A stretch of DNA of 64,000 nt from Chiayiivirga sp. (GTDB lineage: Bacteria > Pseudomonadota > Gammaproteobacteria > Xanthomonadales > Xanthomonadaceae): NCBI GenBank assembly GCA_022647565.1, contig JALCLA010000001.1, positions 868,001-932,000 of the forward strand. The letters are read 5' to 3'. Below the pieces are notes generated by a model, which worked only from the letters and a program-made list of their open reading frames with translations, was not told the DNA's origin and did no database searches. The position numbers were made by a program, and so were the translations under genes. This document shows positions 8,531 to 16,910 of the stretch, one piece after another. Position 1 is the first letter of the stretch; each line of letters opens with the position of its first letter.

Positions 8531-10317
8531 TGCTCGTCCGGATTGTCCTGCGCGGGAGCAGCAACAGGAGCGGCAGGAGCGGCAGGAGCGGCAGGAGCGG
8601 CTTTTCCGGCCTGACATGCATGGGCGATTGCCTCGCCGATGTAGTCGGGTACTACGCAAGCGGCGCCATCGGCGAATAGCTGCGCGAGCGCCTGTCCGAA
8701 GCGACCCTTCTGGACGTTGTTCTGGCGGCGCTCGAACATTCCGCTGAACAACGCGCGAGCCTTAGCAGCATCATCGTGAGCAGCTTCCACCGCTGCATCG
8801 ACGGTCGCTGCGATTCTCGGGTGCATTTCTCTCAGTGCCGTCAGCATCGCTGTGCGGTTGTCGGCGTGCAGGGCCAGGTCGTATTCGAGCGTCTTGAGTC
8901 CGTGGAAGACCCTGACGAAGTCGTCCTCACTTTCTTTCATCTTTGCCGTGTTGGCCGATACCTGCACCGCATCGCCGGCAGCCGGATACAGCGCTTGCGG
9001 CTCCTCGCCATCGGCCGCGGCACCGACGGGATCTGCATCGGTGATGATCGACACGGGAATCTTCAATGCGTTGGAGCCGAACAGCGGCAAGAACGAATCG
9101 AAGTTCAGTCCCTCGACGCTTATCAAGCTGACACCGTGTTCGCGCAACTTGTGGCCGCCTTTCTCTGCTAGCACGCTTACCAGCATCAGTTCGGCGGCGC
9201 CCTCGACGAAGATCACGCGGCGAGCGAAGAACAGCTCGGCGCGAGTAACGTCGAGATAGCGTTCCAGCTTCTCCCGTTTTCCTTTTCCGAAAGTGATCGC
9301 GCGGGGGGAAAAATGTCTCAATGCTTGAGCCGGTATCGACGAGGCAAGCGAGGCTGTCGATGTTGGCGATGCTGGCGAAATTCGGCGAGTGGCTGGTGAC
9401 AAACAGCTGCACCGGCTTCTCGCCGTCCACGGCCTTGATCGTTTCAAGATAGCTGAGCAATACCGCCTGCAGCTGCGGATGCAGGTGCGCTTCCGGCTCC
9501 TCAATGATGAGGCCGCGGTAGCTGGCGTCTGAGTTCTTGGCCAGTTCGCTGAGCACGACGGCCATGAAGATGAGGTTGTTGAAGCCTAGGCCGTTCTGCT
9601 CTATCTCGAAGGAATCCACAATCAGCGACAGGCGCGACGCCAGACGCTGAATATCGCTACCGCTCAGGCCGAGCTCAAGAGCCTGAGCCAGTTGGGGGCC
9701 AAGCATCGCGCCGTGTCGGCCCTTGATCGCTGTATGGGTGCTGACCACCGGTTGATGCTTCTTGAGTGCTTCGTCCAGTTCTTTCAATGCTTCATTGATT
9801 CCCTTCTTGCCGGCGTCGTCGGCAAGAAGCTGGAAGAGGCGCGAAAGCTGGCTGGTGCGGCCAGGCCCTCAGTCCCTGGGATGCATCGCGAAGCGGCGGT
9901 AGGTAGACGCCGCGCAGGTTCTCCATCATGTCAGTAGTGAGCCCGACATCTTCGTGGTCGCCACACCATCGTTTGGCGCGCAGTCTTCCCGACTTGTCCG
10001 CCTCCGAGTAGCGGATGGTGATTCGCGCTTCCAACTTTCCGTCCGCGCCCCGGTTTGAGCGCCGCAAGAAAGTCGGCTTCGTCGTCCTCGCTAAGGTCGC
10101 GGAACACGTACTGAAAGACGATGGCGCCATCTTGGCTGCCGTCCTTCGGCCGGTGGAGGTCCTCGGTGTCCAGGCGAGGGTAAGGTTCTTCATGCCCGGC
10201 CAGTAGAGATCTCAGCGCATCGACCACTGCGGTCTTGCCCGCATTGTTGGCGCCGACCAACACGTTTAGTCCCTTCTGGAAGTTCAACTGTGCCTGCTTG
10301 AGCTTCCTGAAATTGGT
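8527..10317 (-). CDS. gajA: Gabija protein GajA, OLD-family ATPase-TOPRIM nuclease (three frameshifts, N-terminus fused to dusB)
   Basis: GajA is a DNA-nicking endonuclease with an ABC-type ATPase and a TOPRIM domain. Seen here in order: Walker A VLVGANNAGKTAVVDALRSL (about 10230), ATPase insert and signature region, Walker B RGLIIEEPEAHLHPQLQA, LFVTSHSPNFAS, then TOPRIM motifs VIFVEGAAELMLVSVLAEKG (about 9200) and VSIITDADPVG (9031-9039, the DxD). Three single extra bases, at CCCC 10048-10051, CCC 9866-9868 and a run of six G at 9303-9308 (plus strand), break the frame. Removing them gives one protein of about 594 residues, close to known GajA length. The normal first 8-10 residues are replaced by DusB sequence at 10317/10318. 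The C-terminus has an Ala/Pro repeat (KAAPAAPAAPAAPVAAPAQ). Pairing with a UvrD-like GajB makes Gabija the best call over lone OLD nucleases. Confidence 0.8.
8565..8600. repeat. Four exact copies of a 9-bp unit (CAGGAGCGG)
   Basis: The unit is repeated head to tail without change and encodes the Ala-Ala-Pro repeats near the GajA C-terminus. Because the unit is a multiple of three, copy-number change would lengthen or shorten the tail without a frameshift. Confidence 0.85.
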
Positions 10318-10623
10318 GGCGGGGCAGCCCATATTGATGTCGATGATCTGCGCGCCGTGTTCGACGTTGTGGCGCGCGGCCTCGGCCATGATCTGCGGCA
10401 CGGTGCCGGCGATCTGCACGCTGATCGGCGCCGGCTCGCCGGCGTGATCCATGCGGTGCAGGGACTTGTTCGTCTTCCAGAAGCGCGGGTCGCTGGTGGT
10501 CATCTCCGACACGCACAGTCCGGCACCCAGGCGCTTGCAAAGCATCCGGAAGGGTTTGTCGGTGACCCCCGCCATCGGCGCGAGGATCAGGTTCGGCTCG
10601 ATGCGATAGGGACCGATCTGCAT
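10318..10623 (-). pseudogene. dusB: tRNA-dihydrouridine synthase B, 5' fragment interrupted by the island
   Basis: DusB is a flavoenzyme that reduces uridine in the tRNA D-loop. The fragment covers residues 1-102: MQIGPYRIEPNLILAPMAGV, TDKPFRMLCKRLGAG, VSEMTTSDPRFW, VQIAGTVPQIMAEAARHNVE and the active-site stretch QIIDINMGCPA with the catalytic Cys. It starts at the ATG at 10623. After GCC (Ala) the sequence changes to T-NFRKLKQAQLNF, the beginning of the GajA ATPase domain, in the same frame. The rest of the TIM barrel and the helical domain are missing, so there can be no DusB activity from this copy. The gene is divergent from the DUF4344 protease gene, sharing a 55-bp upstream gap. Confidence 0.85.
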
Positions 10624-10678
10624 GGCAAGATTGTAGCGGTGATGGCGCGACTGATCGTGCCCAAACGACGAGGGCGAC

Positions 10679-11446
10679 ATGAAGCGATGGAACTTTGGCC
10701 TGGGCCTGGGCGCACTGTTCGCGACCACGATGGCGATGGCGGGGACGGCGGGCGACAAGGGCTTCCGGGTGCGTCCAGCGCACCTGGAGAGCGAACGCTA
10801 TGCCGAGCTGGCGCGCGAGTTCGGTGCCGAGGATCCCTTGCGTGCGCTCGCCGACGACCTCAACGGCGCGCTGAAGCTGCCGAAGTCTCTCGGGCTGCGC
10901 TACGCCGAATGCGGCGAGGCCAATGCCTTCTATGATCCCGAGACCCGCACCATCTCGCTCTGCTTCGAATTGATCGAACAATTGGCCGAGGATTTCGGTC
11001 GGCACCTCGACGACGACGATGAGCTGGCCACGGCCGTGGCCGGCGCTTACATCTTCATCGCCTTGCACGAGGTCGGCCATGCCCTGGTCGACGTGCTGGA
11101 GCTGCCGATCACGGGGCGCGAGGAGGATGCCGTGGACCAGCTTTCGGCCTGGCTCCTGATCGGCGAGGCCGATGGCAACGACGCGGTCCTGAACGCCGCG
11201 ATGGCGTTCTCGATCGCGGGCGAAGGCTATGAGCTGGCGGACGGCGATTTCGCCGACAGCCATTCGCTCGACCAGCAGCGCTACTTCAACATGGTGTGCT
11301 GGGTCTACGGCAGCGACCCCGAGGCGCAGCAAGGCCTGGCGGAACAAGCCGGCCTGCCGCCAGGACGCGCGGAAGCCTGCGCGGAGGAATACGCCCGCAT
11401 CGACACCAGTTGGTCGAAGCTGCTGGCGCCCTACATCAAGGAATGA
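10679..11446 (+). CDS. Secreted DUF4344 putative metallopeptidase
   Basis: The 255-residue protein starts with a signal peptide (MKRWNFGLGLGALFATTMAM, cleavage probably after AMAG), so it acts in the periplasm. The domain is recognised by AECGEANAFYDPETRTISLC, CFELIEQLAED and the zinc-binding helix IALHEVGHALVDVLELPITG (HEVGH), followed by EEDAVDQLSAWLLI with a probable third ligand Asp/Glu. This matches the DUF4344 putative metallopeptidase family, whose substrates are not known. It is the first intact core gene after the island and reads away from dusB. The downstream ribokinase gene converges on it with only 9 bases between stops. Confidence 0.8.
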   Translation: MKRWNFGLGLGALFATTMAMAGTAGDKGFRVRPAHLESERYAELAREFGAEDPLRALADDLNGALKLPKSLGLRYAECGEANAFYDPETRTISLCFELIEQLAEDFGRHLDDDDELATAVAGAYIFIALHEVGHALVDVLELPITGREEDAVDQLSAWLLIGEADGNDAVLNAAMAFSIAGEGYELADGDFADSHSLDQQRYFNMVCWVYGSDPEAQQGLAEQAGLPPGRAEACAEEYARIDTSWSKLLAPYIKE

Positions 11447-11455
11447 CGGGTCCGG

Positions 11456-12421
11456 TCAGCGATCGAAGCGTGAACTCACCGCGGCGCGCGTCGGCATCGC
11501 CAGCGCCGCGCCCGGGGTTTCCACGCTCAGGCCCGCGACGCGATTGGCGTGTTGCACGGCGTCGCGGAACGGGCGATTTGCGGCGAAGCACAACGCCGCC
11601 GCGAGCGAGCCGCTGAAGGCATCGCCGGCGCCGGTGGTGTCGCGCACCTGTACCGCTTCGGCCGGCACCCGATAACACGCGGCGGTGTCGCCGCGCATCT
11701 CGTCCGCATCGTGCGAAACGAACACGCCGCGCGCGCCCAGGGTCAGCACCAGGGTCGGCACGCCGAGGCGGCGGCAGAGTGCGTGCAAGACCTCGTCGCC
11801 GAGGTCGGCAAGCGCGTCCGCATCCACCCGCGCATCGGTGCAACGCGCCAGCAGGTGCGCGAACTCGGTTTCGTTCGGGGTGAGCAGGTCGACCCGGTCG
11901 AGCAGACCGCCGTCCTCGTCGTGCAGCGGCGGTGCCGGATTGTGCAGGGTGAGCGTGCCGGCAGCACGCGCGATCTCCAGCGCGCGCCGGGTCGCGACCG
12001 GGTTCACCTCGTGCTGGGTGACGAGCACGCGCGCCGTGCCGATCAGATGGGCCTGTGCCTCGACATGGGCCACCGACAGCCGCAGGTTCGCGCCCGGCCC
12101 CACCACGATCAGGTTCTGGCCGCTCGCATCGAGCAGGATCGCGGCCGTGCCGGTGGCGGCATCATGGTGCCGTTCGATGCGCGTCTCGATGCCTTCGCCT
12201 TGTGCCAGAGCCACGGCGCCGTCCCCGATGGCATCGGCTCCCAGCGCGGCGATGAAGGCGGTGCGCACCTTCTGGCGCGCCGCTGCCACCGCCTGGTTGA
12301 AGCCCTTGCCGCCGGGCCCGGCGAAGAACTCGCCGAGCCGTGTTTCGCCCGGCACCGGGAACCGCGGCGTGCGCCAGACATGGTCGTGGTTGTAGGAGCC
12401 GACGACGACGACGTCGGTCAT
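11456..12421 (-). CDS. rbsK: Ribokinase (PfkB family carbohydrate kinase)
   Basis: Ribokinase phosphorylates D-ribose to ribose 5-phosphate in the cytoplasm. The 321-residue protein shows the PfkB signature 1, FAGPGGKGFNQAVAAARQ, and signature 2 with the catalytic Asp and anion hole, VRDTTGAGDAFSGSLAAAL; the N-terminus MTDVVVVGSYNHDHVW is typical. It lies 10 bases downstream of nupC on the same strand, so it is probably co-expressed with nucleoside uptake, supplying a step for salvage of the ribose freed from nucleosides. The nucleoside hydrolase gene near 40 kb could provide that ribose. A related specificity, such as a nucleoside or 5-keto sugar kinase, cannot be excluded from motifs alone. 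Confidence 0.8.
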   Translation of the reverse strand: MTDVVVVGSYNHDHVWRTPRFPVPGETRLGEFFAGPGGKGFNQAVAAARQKVRTAFIAALGADAIGDGAVALAQGEGIETRIERHHDAATGTAAILLDASGQNLIVVGPGANLRLSVAHVEAQAHLIGTARVLVTQHEVNPVATRRALEIARAAGTLTLHNPAPPLHDEDGGLLDRVDLLTPNETEFAHLLARCTDARVDADALADLGDEVLHALCRRLGVPTLVLTLGARGVFVSHDADEMRGDTAACYRVPAEAVQVRDTTGAGDAFSGSLAAALCFAANRPFRDAVQHANRVAGLSVETPGAALAMPTRAAVSSRFDR

Positions 12422-12431
12422 GGCCGCCGCC

Positions 12432-13763
12432 CTACGGTGTCACGGCGCAGGCCACCGCTGCCGCGGTTTCGCCCGACTGCTGCAGCATGTAGATCACGCC
12501 GGCGATGGTGGCGGTCATGAAGGTGGCGATGGAGCCGCCCAGCACCGCGCGCAGGCCGAAGCGGGCGAGGTCGGAGCGACGCTCGGGCGCCAGTCCGCCG
12601 ATGCCGCCGATCTGGATTGCAATCGAGCTGAAGTTGGCGAAACCGCACAGCGCGTAGGTCGCGATCAACGCGCCCTGGTTGCTCAGCGCCACGCCCGGGG
12701 TCTTGCAGTTCACGATGTCGGCCAGTTGCAGGTAGGCCACGAATTCGTTGATGACGACCTTTTGTCCGATCAGGCCGCCCACCGTGCTGGCATCGGTCCA
12801 GGGCACGCCGATCACCCAGGCCAGCGGCGCCAGCACCAGGCCGAGGATGCCGGCGATGTCGGTCGAACGACCGAGCGCCTTGGCAATGCCGGTGACTTCG
12901 CCCAGCCAGGTGAGTGGCGCATTCAGCATCGCGATCAGGGCGATGAAGGCGAGCAGCATCGCGCCGATGTTGAGCGCCAGCTTCAAGCCATCCGCCGCGC
13001 CGGCGGCGGCTGCGTCGATCACGTTGCTGGAGGTTTTTTCCACTTCCATCTTCACCGTGCCACGGGTGAGCGGCTCGCCGCGTTCCGGGATCAGGATCTT
13101 CGCCACCACGAGGGTGGCCGGTGCCGCCATGATCGAGGCGGCCAGCAGGTGCTTGGCGTAGAACTCCATCTGCGCCACGTCGCCGCCGCCCAGCATGCCG
13201 ACATAGGCGGCGAGCACGCCGCCGGCGATGTGCGCCATGCCGCCGATCATCATGGTGATGAGTTCGGACTCGGTCATGCGCGGGATGTAGGGCCGCACCG
13301 TGAGCGGTGCCTCGGTCTGGCCGATGAAGACGCTGGCGCAGACGCTGGTGGTTTCCGCGCCCGAGACCCGCATCACCTTGGTGATGGCCCAGGCCATGGC
13401 GCGCACTACCGCCTGCATCACGTTGAGGTGGTACAGCACGCCCATCAGCGCGGCGAAGAAGATGATCGTGGGCAGCACCTGGAAGGCGAAGATGAAGCCG
13501 AACTTCGAGGTGTCCATCAGCGAGCCGAAGATGAAGTTCGAGCCGGCACCGACGAAGCCCAGGATCGCGACGAAGCCCTTGCTCAGCCAGTCGAACACTT
13601 CCTTGCCGCCCGGCACGATCAGCACCAGGGTGGCGAAGGCGATCTGCAATCCGACGCCGGTGACGACCAGGCGCCAATCCACTGCCTTCTTGTTGTTCGA
13701 GAACAGCCAGGCGAGGCCGATCAGCGATGCAAGGCCGAACAGGCCGAAAAGAACGTGCGTCAT
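12432..13763 (-). CDS. nupC: Concentrative nucleoside transporter, NupC type
   Basis: This inner-membrane symporter imports nucleosides with protons or sodium. The 443-residue length fits the CNT family. Visible features are the N-terminal membrane segments (FGLFGLASLIGLAWLFSN), the gate domain FVGAGSNFIFGSLMD, the SVFIGQTEAPLTVRPYIPRM region, HIAGGVLAAYVGML, and the C-terminal NEFVAYLQLADI and CGFANFSSIAIQIGGIGGLA signatures involved in nucleoside binding. The start chosen is the ATG at 13763 (MTHVLFGLFG); the open frame extends much further upstream only because of codon bias. It precedes the ribokinase gene by 10 bases, suggesting a nucleoside-salvage operon. Confidence 0.88.
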   Translation of the reverse strand: MTHVLFGLFGLASLIGLAWLFSNNKKAVDWRLVVTGVGLQIAFATLVLIVPGGKEVFDWLSKGFVAILGFVGAGSNFIFGSLMDTSKFGFIFAFQVLPTIIFFAALMGVLYHLNVMQAVVRAMAWAITKVMRVSGAETTSVCASVFIGQTEAPLTVRPYIPRMTESELITMMIGGMAHIAGGVLAAYVGMLGGGDVAQMEFYAKHLLAASIMAAPATLVVAKILIPERGEPLTRGTVKMEVEKTSSNVIDAAAAGAADGLKLALNIGAMLLAFIALIAMLNAPLTWLGEVTGIAKALGRSTDIAGILGLVLAPLAWVIGVPWTDASTVGGLIGQKVVINEFVAYLQLADIVNCKTPGVALSNQGALIATYALCGFANFSSIAIQIGGIGGLAPERRSDLARFGLRAVLGGSIATFMTATIAGVIYMLQQSGETAAAVACAVTP

Positions 13764-13867
13764 GCGATGTTTCCGCCCCTGGTCCGCAGCCCCTCCCCGG
13801 GGCGACGAGGCAGGGTAGGGCGCGCCCGCGGGTCGCGCAAGCGGCGAGCCGCGGGCGCCGTGGCCGG

Positions 13868-14425
13868 TCAGGCGCGCAGCAGCACCGCCAGCGCGAGTCC
13901 CGCGAACAGGATGGCGGCCGCCCAGCGCGCCGCGCGCAGCGGCAGGCGTTGCGCAAACTTCGCGCCGAGCGCAATCACCGGCAGGTTGGCCAGCAGCATG
14001 CCGAGCGTGGTGCCGGTCACCACGATCCATAGCGGCGAGTACTTGGCGGCCAGCACCACGGTGGCGATCTGGGTCTTGTCGCCGATCTCGGCCAGGAAGA
14101 ACGCGATCGTCGTGGCCACGAATGCGCCGTAGCGCGAGGTGGTGCCGCCTTCGTCGTCGAGCTTGTCGGGCTTGAGCGTCCACAGCGCCACCGCGAAGAA
14201 CGACAGCGCCAGCATCCAGGTCAGGGCGCGCGGCGAAAATTGCTGGGCTACCCACGCCCCCAGCCAGGCCGCGAGCGCGTGGTTGAGCAAGGTGGCGACG
14301 AGGATGCCGCCCGCGATCGGCCAGAAGCGGCGATAGCGCGCGGCAAGCAGCAATGAGAGCAACTGGGTCTTGTCGCCGATCTCGGCGATGGCGACGGCAA
14401 AGGTGGAGACGAGCAGGGCTTCCAT
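13868..14425 (-). CDS. mneA: Manganese exporter of the TMEM165/GDT1 (UPF0016) family
   Basis: This 185-residue inner-membrane protein has the two family repeats, each with a conserved acidic motif: AIAEIGDKTQLLSLLLAARY near the start and LAEIGDKTQIATVVLAAKY in the middle. These E-x-G-D-K-(T/S) motifs bind the transported cation. Bacterial members (MneA in Vibrio and Xanthomonas) export Mn(2+) and are controlled by a manganese riboswitch. A matching riboswitch is visible upstream here, which supports a Mn role over calcium. About six membrane helices fit the hydrophobic pattern. The gene is monocistronic as far as can be seen, with 104 bases to nupC downstream. Confidence 0.85.
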   Translation of the reverse strand: MEALLVSTFAVAIAEIGDKTQLLSLLLAARYRRFWPIAGGILVATLLNHALAAWLGAWVAQQFSPRALTWMLALSFFAVALWTLKPDKLDDEGGTTSRYGAFVATTIAFFLAEIGDKTQIATVVLAAKYSPLWIVVTGTTLGMLLANLPVIALGAKFAQRLPLRAARWAAAILFAGLALAVLLRA

Positions 14426-14499
14426 GGAAGGACTCGATGCGGGGCCGGGACGAAGGACGCGATGGCCGACACGACACCGGCCCGGCCGGGCGGCATCGC

Positions 14500-14604
14500 A
14501 TCAACCAGCGGTCTTGTCCGATGTTGCCATCCGCTGCGCCACGGCCTGCCGGCCAAGTGTGTTGACGCCGCGCAGACTGCACCGCAGTCCGGACTACTCC
14601 CCGA
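14500..14604 (-). promoter_or_regulatory. Probable yybP-ykoY manganese riboswitch
   Basis: Reading the minus strand toward the exporter gene, the leader contains GGGGAGTAG (14602-14594), GTCAACACACTTGGCC (14565-14550) and CAAGACCGCTGGTTGATGC (about 14515-14498). GTTGA of the last pairs with TCAAC of the second. GGGGAGUAG at the 5' side and an AAGACC-type element near the 3' side are recalled features of the yybP-ykoY class, which binds Mn(2+). Its position ahead of a GDT1-type exporter is the known arrangement in xanthomonads. Called from motifs and context; exact ends are approximate. Confidence 0.72.
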
Positions 14605-14655
14605 TGGAAGTGGCCGCATTCTACACTGGCCACCCTCGTCGTTGGATCGAAGCCG

Positions 14656-15627
14656 ATGCAGTACCGCCGCATGGGAACGTCTGGCCTGCAGTTGTCGGCA
14701 CTGTCCTTCGGGGCCTGGGTCACGTTCGGTACCCGGCTCGGGCGTTCCGAGGCACGCGCGCTGATCGCCCAGGCCTTCGACGCGGGCGTGAACTTCTTCG
14801 ATAACGCCGAGACCTATGCCCACGGCGAGGCCGAACGCATCATGGGCGACGTGCTCGCCGACCTGCGCCTGCCGCGCGATGCCTGGTGCGTGTCGAGCAA
14901 GGTCTATTTCGGCGCGGTCGACGCGCCGCGTCCGACCCAGCGCGGCCTGTCGCGCAAGCACGTGGTCGAGGCCTGCCACCAGGCGCTCAAGCGCCTGCAC
15001 GTCGAGTATCTCGATCTGTACTACTGCCACAGGCCGGACGAGGACACGCCGGTGGAGGAAACCGTCGCAGCCATGGACGCGCTGGTGCGGCAGGGCAAGG
15101 TGCTCTACTGGGGTACCTCGGAATGGCCGGCGGCGCGCATTCGCGAGGCGGCGAAGTTCGCGCGCCAGCATGGCCTCGCGGCACCCTGCGTCGAACAACC
15201 GCAGTACAACCTCCTGCATCGCGAGCGGATGGAGTTCGAGTACGCGCCCTTGTGCAGTGAACTGGGGCTGGGCACGACGACGTGGTCGCCGCTGGCCTCG
15301 GGCCTGCTCAGCGGCAAGTACGACGCCGGCGTGCCGGCCGATTCGCGTCTTGCCACGCCTGGCTACGAATGGTTGCATCGCAGCGTGTTCGGTGGAGAGG
15401 AAGCAACGCGTCGCGCCAAGGTGCGACGCTATCTGCAGGTCGCCCGCGAGCTGGGTTGCGAGCCGGCACCGCTGGCGATCGCCTGGTGCCTGAAGAATCC
15501 GCAGGTGACGAGTGTGATCCTGGGCGCGAGTTCCCCCTCACAGTTGGCCCAGAACCTTGCGGCGCTCGAGTGGGTTCCGAAACTCGATTCCGAAGCCATG
15601 GCGCGGATCGAGGCCGCCGTGGCGTAG
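14656..15627 (+). CDS. Aldo/keto reductase, Kv-beta-like (AKR6)
   Basis: This cytoplasmic NADPH-dependent oxidoreductase has 323 residues and a TIM-barrel fold. Seen are MQYRRMGTSGLQLSALSFGA, the catalytic tetrad elements NFFDNAETYAHGEAE (Asp, Tyr), SSKVYFG (Lys) and DLYYCHRPDEDTPVEET (His), then LLYWG-type strand VLYWGTSEWPAARI and the cofactor-binding C-terminal WCLKNPQVTSVILGASSPSQ. The closest family memory is the voltage-gated potassium channel beta-subunit-like group (YghZ/MgrA), which reduces small aldehydes such as methylglyoxal; the substrate here is unknown. It is divergent from the manganese exporter and converges with the PDZ gene. Confidence 0.85.
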   Translation: MQYRRMGTSGLQLSALSFGAWVTFGTRLGRSEARALIAQAFDAGVNFFDNAETYAHGEAERIMGDVLADLRLPRDAWCVSSKVYFGAVDAPRPTQRGLSRKHVVEACHQALKRLHVEYLDLYYCHRPDEDTPVEETVAAMDALVRQGKVLYWGTSEWPAARIREAAKFARQHGLAAPCVEQPQYNLLHRERMEFEYAPLCSELGLGTTTWSPLASGLLSGKYDAGVPADSRLATPGYEWLHRSVFGGEEATRRAKVRRYLQVARELGCEPAPLAIAWCLKNPQVTSVILGASSPSQLAQNLAALEWVPKLDSEAMARIEAAVA

Positions 15628-15635
15628 GGTTGAGG

Positions 15636-15663
15636 TGCGCCCCGGTCGTGCAATCGGGGCGCA
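15636..15663. terminator. Hairpin between convergent genes
   Basis: A perfect 9-bp stem, TGCGCCCCG and CGGGGCGCA, encloses a 10-base loop between the ends of the aldo/keto reductase and PDZ genes. No T tract follows on either strand, so it is a hairpin that may aid termination or protect 3' ends rather than a classical terminator. Confidence 0.4.
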
Positions 15664-15676
15664 GGCGATCACCCGC

Positions 15677-16885
15677 TCAGTAGCTCCACACCTGCTCCAG
15701 TACGCCACGACCATCGTCTTCCGGCGGCGGCGGAGGAGGTGCTGGCGACGGTGGTGCGGGCGGTGTCGCGATGACTGGCGGACTCGGCGGCACGGGAGCG
15801 GCGGCCGGCACAGGCATCGAGGGCGGCGGTGGTGGTGCCGGTGGCGCGGGCGGTGCGGGCGGGATTGGCAGTCGTGGCATCGTGGGGGCCTCCAGTCGCG
15901 CCTTCTGTGCCTTGCGCTCGCGCAGGTACTCCAGCTCGATGCGAGTACCCGGTGGCTTGCCGCGCATCAGGCGCATGGCATCGCTTGGCGTTGCCACGGC
16001 TTCACCATCGATGCGCAGGATCACGTCGCCCGGTTCGAGCCCGGCCAACTCGTCGCCCGGCGAGGTGAGCACCAGCACGCCGCGATCGACGCCGAAGTAG
16101 CGTCCCAGTTTCGGTTCGAGCGCGGCCAGTCGCAGCCCGCGCCAGCGCAAGGCTTCGGCAAACTCTCCGAAGTCGCAGTTCCCGCCCTCGGCGCAGAAGC
16201 CGGTGATGGGTGCGATCTGACCCAGCTCCCATTTGAACTCCCTGGCCAGCATCGGCTCGATCTGCAGCTGCAGCGCTTCCGGGGTTTCGCCCTCGCCGCG
16301 CCACCAGACCATGCCTGGCATGGATTCGGCCTTGAGCGTCACCTCGCGCGTCTGGCCCGCGCGTTCGTAGGCGAGCCGCACTTCCTCACCGTCCTCCAAC
16401 TCGCCGATCAACTCCCGCGCCCGGTCGATCCGGAACAACGAGTCCGCGCCTTGCAGTGTCTTGCCGTTGATGCGCAGCAGGCGATCGCCGCTGCGCAGAC
16501 CGGCCCGGGCAGCAGGACTTTTCGGGGTCACCGCCGCCAGGCGCACGCCCTCGCCCTCATCCGCGCTCATCACGATGCCGATCACCGGGCGTTCGAACGC
16601 CGGCCGATGCAGCGCCCGTTCGATGTCCTCGCGATACCGATCCTGGGTCAGCTCCGCGTAGCGTCGCGATGCCCGTTCCAGTTCCTGTTGCGCTGCGCGC
16701 AACTCGCGCTGGGCGGCTTCGGTGCGTGGAATCGGCCTCACGGCAGGCACCGCTGGCACCGCCGGCACGGCTTGCACCGCCGGCGCTGCGGACGCTGGTG
16801 GTGCTGCGGGGGTTGGGCTTTGTGCCGCGAGAATCGTCGGTGCCAGCAGCGCAGCGACGAGGCCGGGAATGAAGGTGCATTTCAT
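15677..16885 (-). CDS. Periplasmic two-PDZ-domain protein with proline-rich tail
   Basis: The 402-residue protein has a signal peptide (MKCTFIPGLVAALLAPTILA) followed by an Ala/Pro/Val repeat linker (AVPAVPAVPAV). A helical segment (RELRAAQQELERASRRYAEL) precedes PDZ 1 (IGIVMSADEGEGVRLAAVTP..AGLRSGDRLLRINGKTL) and PDZ 2 (GVLVLTSPGDELAGLEPGDV..LRIDGEAV). The last 70 residues are almost all Pro and Ala, ending in DDGRGVLEQVWSY. There is no protease triad, so it is not a DegP/DegS enzyme but could bind peptide C-termini. It is the third gene of a sigma/anti-sigma operon, 25 bases after the anti-sigma gene, so it may be a target or part of the signalling chain of that cell-envelope response. That role is inferred. 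Confidence 0.72.
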   Translation of the reverse strand: MKCTFIPGLVAALLAPTILAAQSPTPAAPPASAAPAVQAVPAVPAVPAVRPIPRTEAAQRELRAAQQELERASRRYAELTQDRYREDIERALHRPAFERPVIGIVMSADEGEGVRLAAVTPKSPAARAGLRSGDRLLRINGKTLQGADSLFRIDRARELIGELEDGEEVRLAYERAGQTREVTLKAESMPGMVWWRGEGETPEALQLQIEPMLAREFKWELGQIAPITGFCAEGGNCDFGEFAEALRWRGLRLAALEPKLGRYFGVDRGVLVLTSPGDELAGLEPGDVILRIDGEAVATPSDAMRLMRGKPPGTRIELEYLRERKAQKARLEAPTMPRLPIPPAPPAPPAPPPPPSMPVPAAAPVPPSPPVIATPPAPPSPAPPPPPPEDDGRGVLEQVWSY

Positions 16886-16910
16886 GGGTTCTCCTCGGGG
16901 AATCGATCGG

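Larger units (their letters stand above)
1..10317. mobile_element. Genomic/defence island (right edge in dusB; left edge outside window)
   Basis: This stretch carries an integrase remnant, an IS21 remnant, an HNH nuclease, a helicase, two unrecognised genes and a Gabija pair, and it ends inside a conserved housekeeping gene (dusB). The 3' two thirds of dusB are absent from the window. In a simple insertion they would lie to the left of position 1, because dusB is on the minus strand. No flanking direct repeat could be identified because the left end is not visible. That this is one island is inferred from content and the broken dusB. It could also be several nested insertions or partly an assembly chimera. 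Confidence 0.65.

Noticed and set aside
10318..10623. A dusA-type integrase attachment site
   Set aside because: Known dusA-targeting islands use a different gene and a different position; the break here is after the active-site codon of a DusB-type sequence, and no direct repeat is visible.
12432..14723. One 763-residue protein spanning nupC and the manganese exporter region
   Set aside because: The N-terminal 320 codons are the wrong frame of the exporter gene and its riboswitch; the true NupC start is at 13763.
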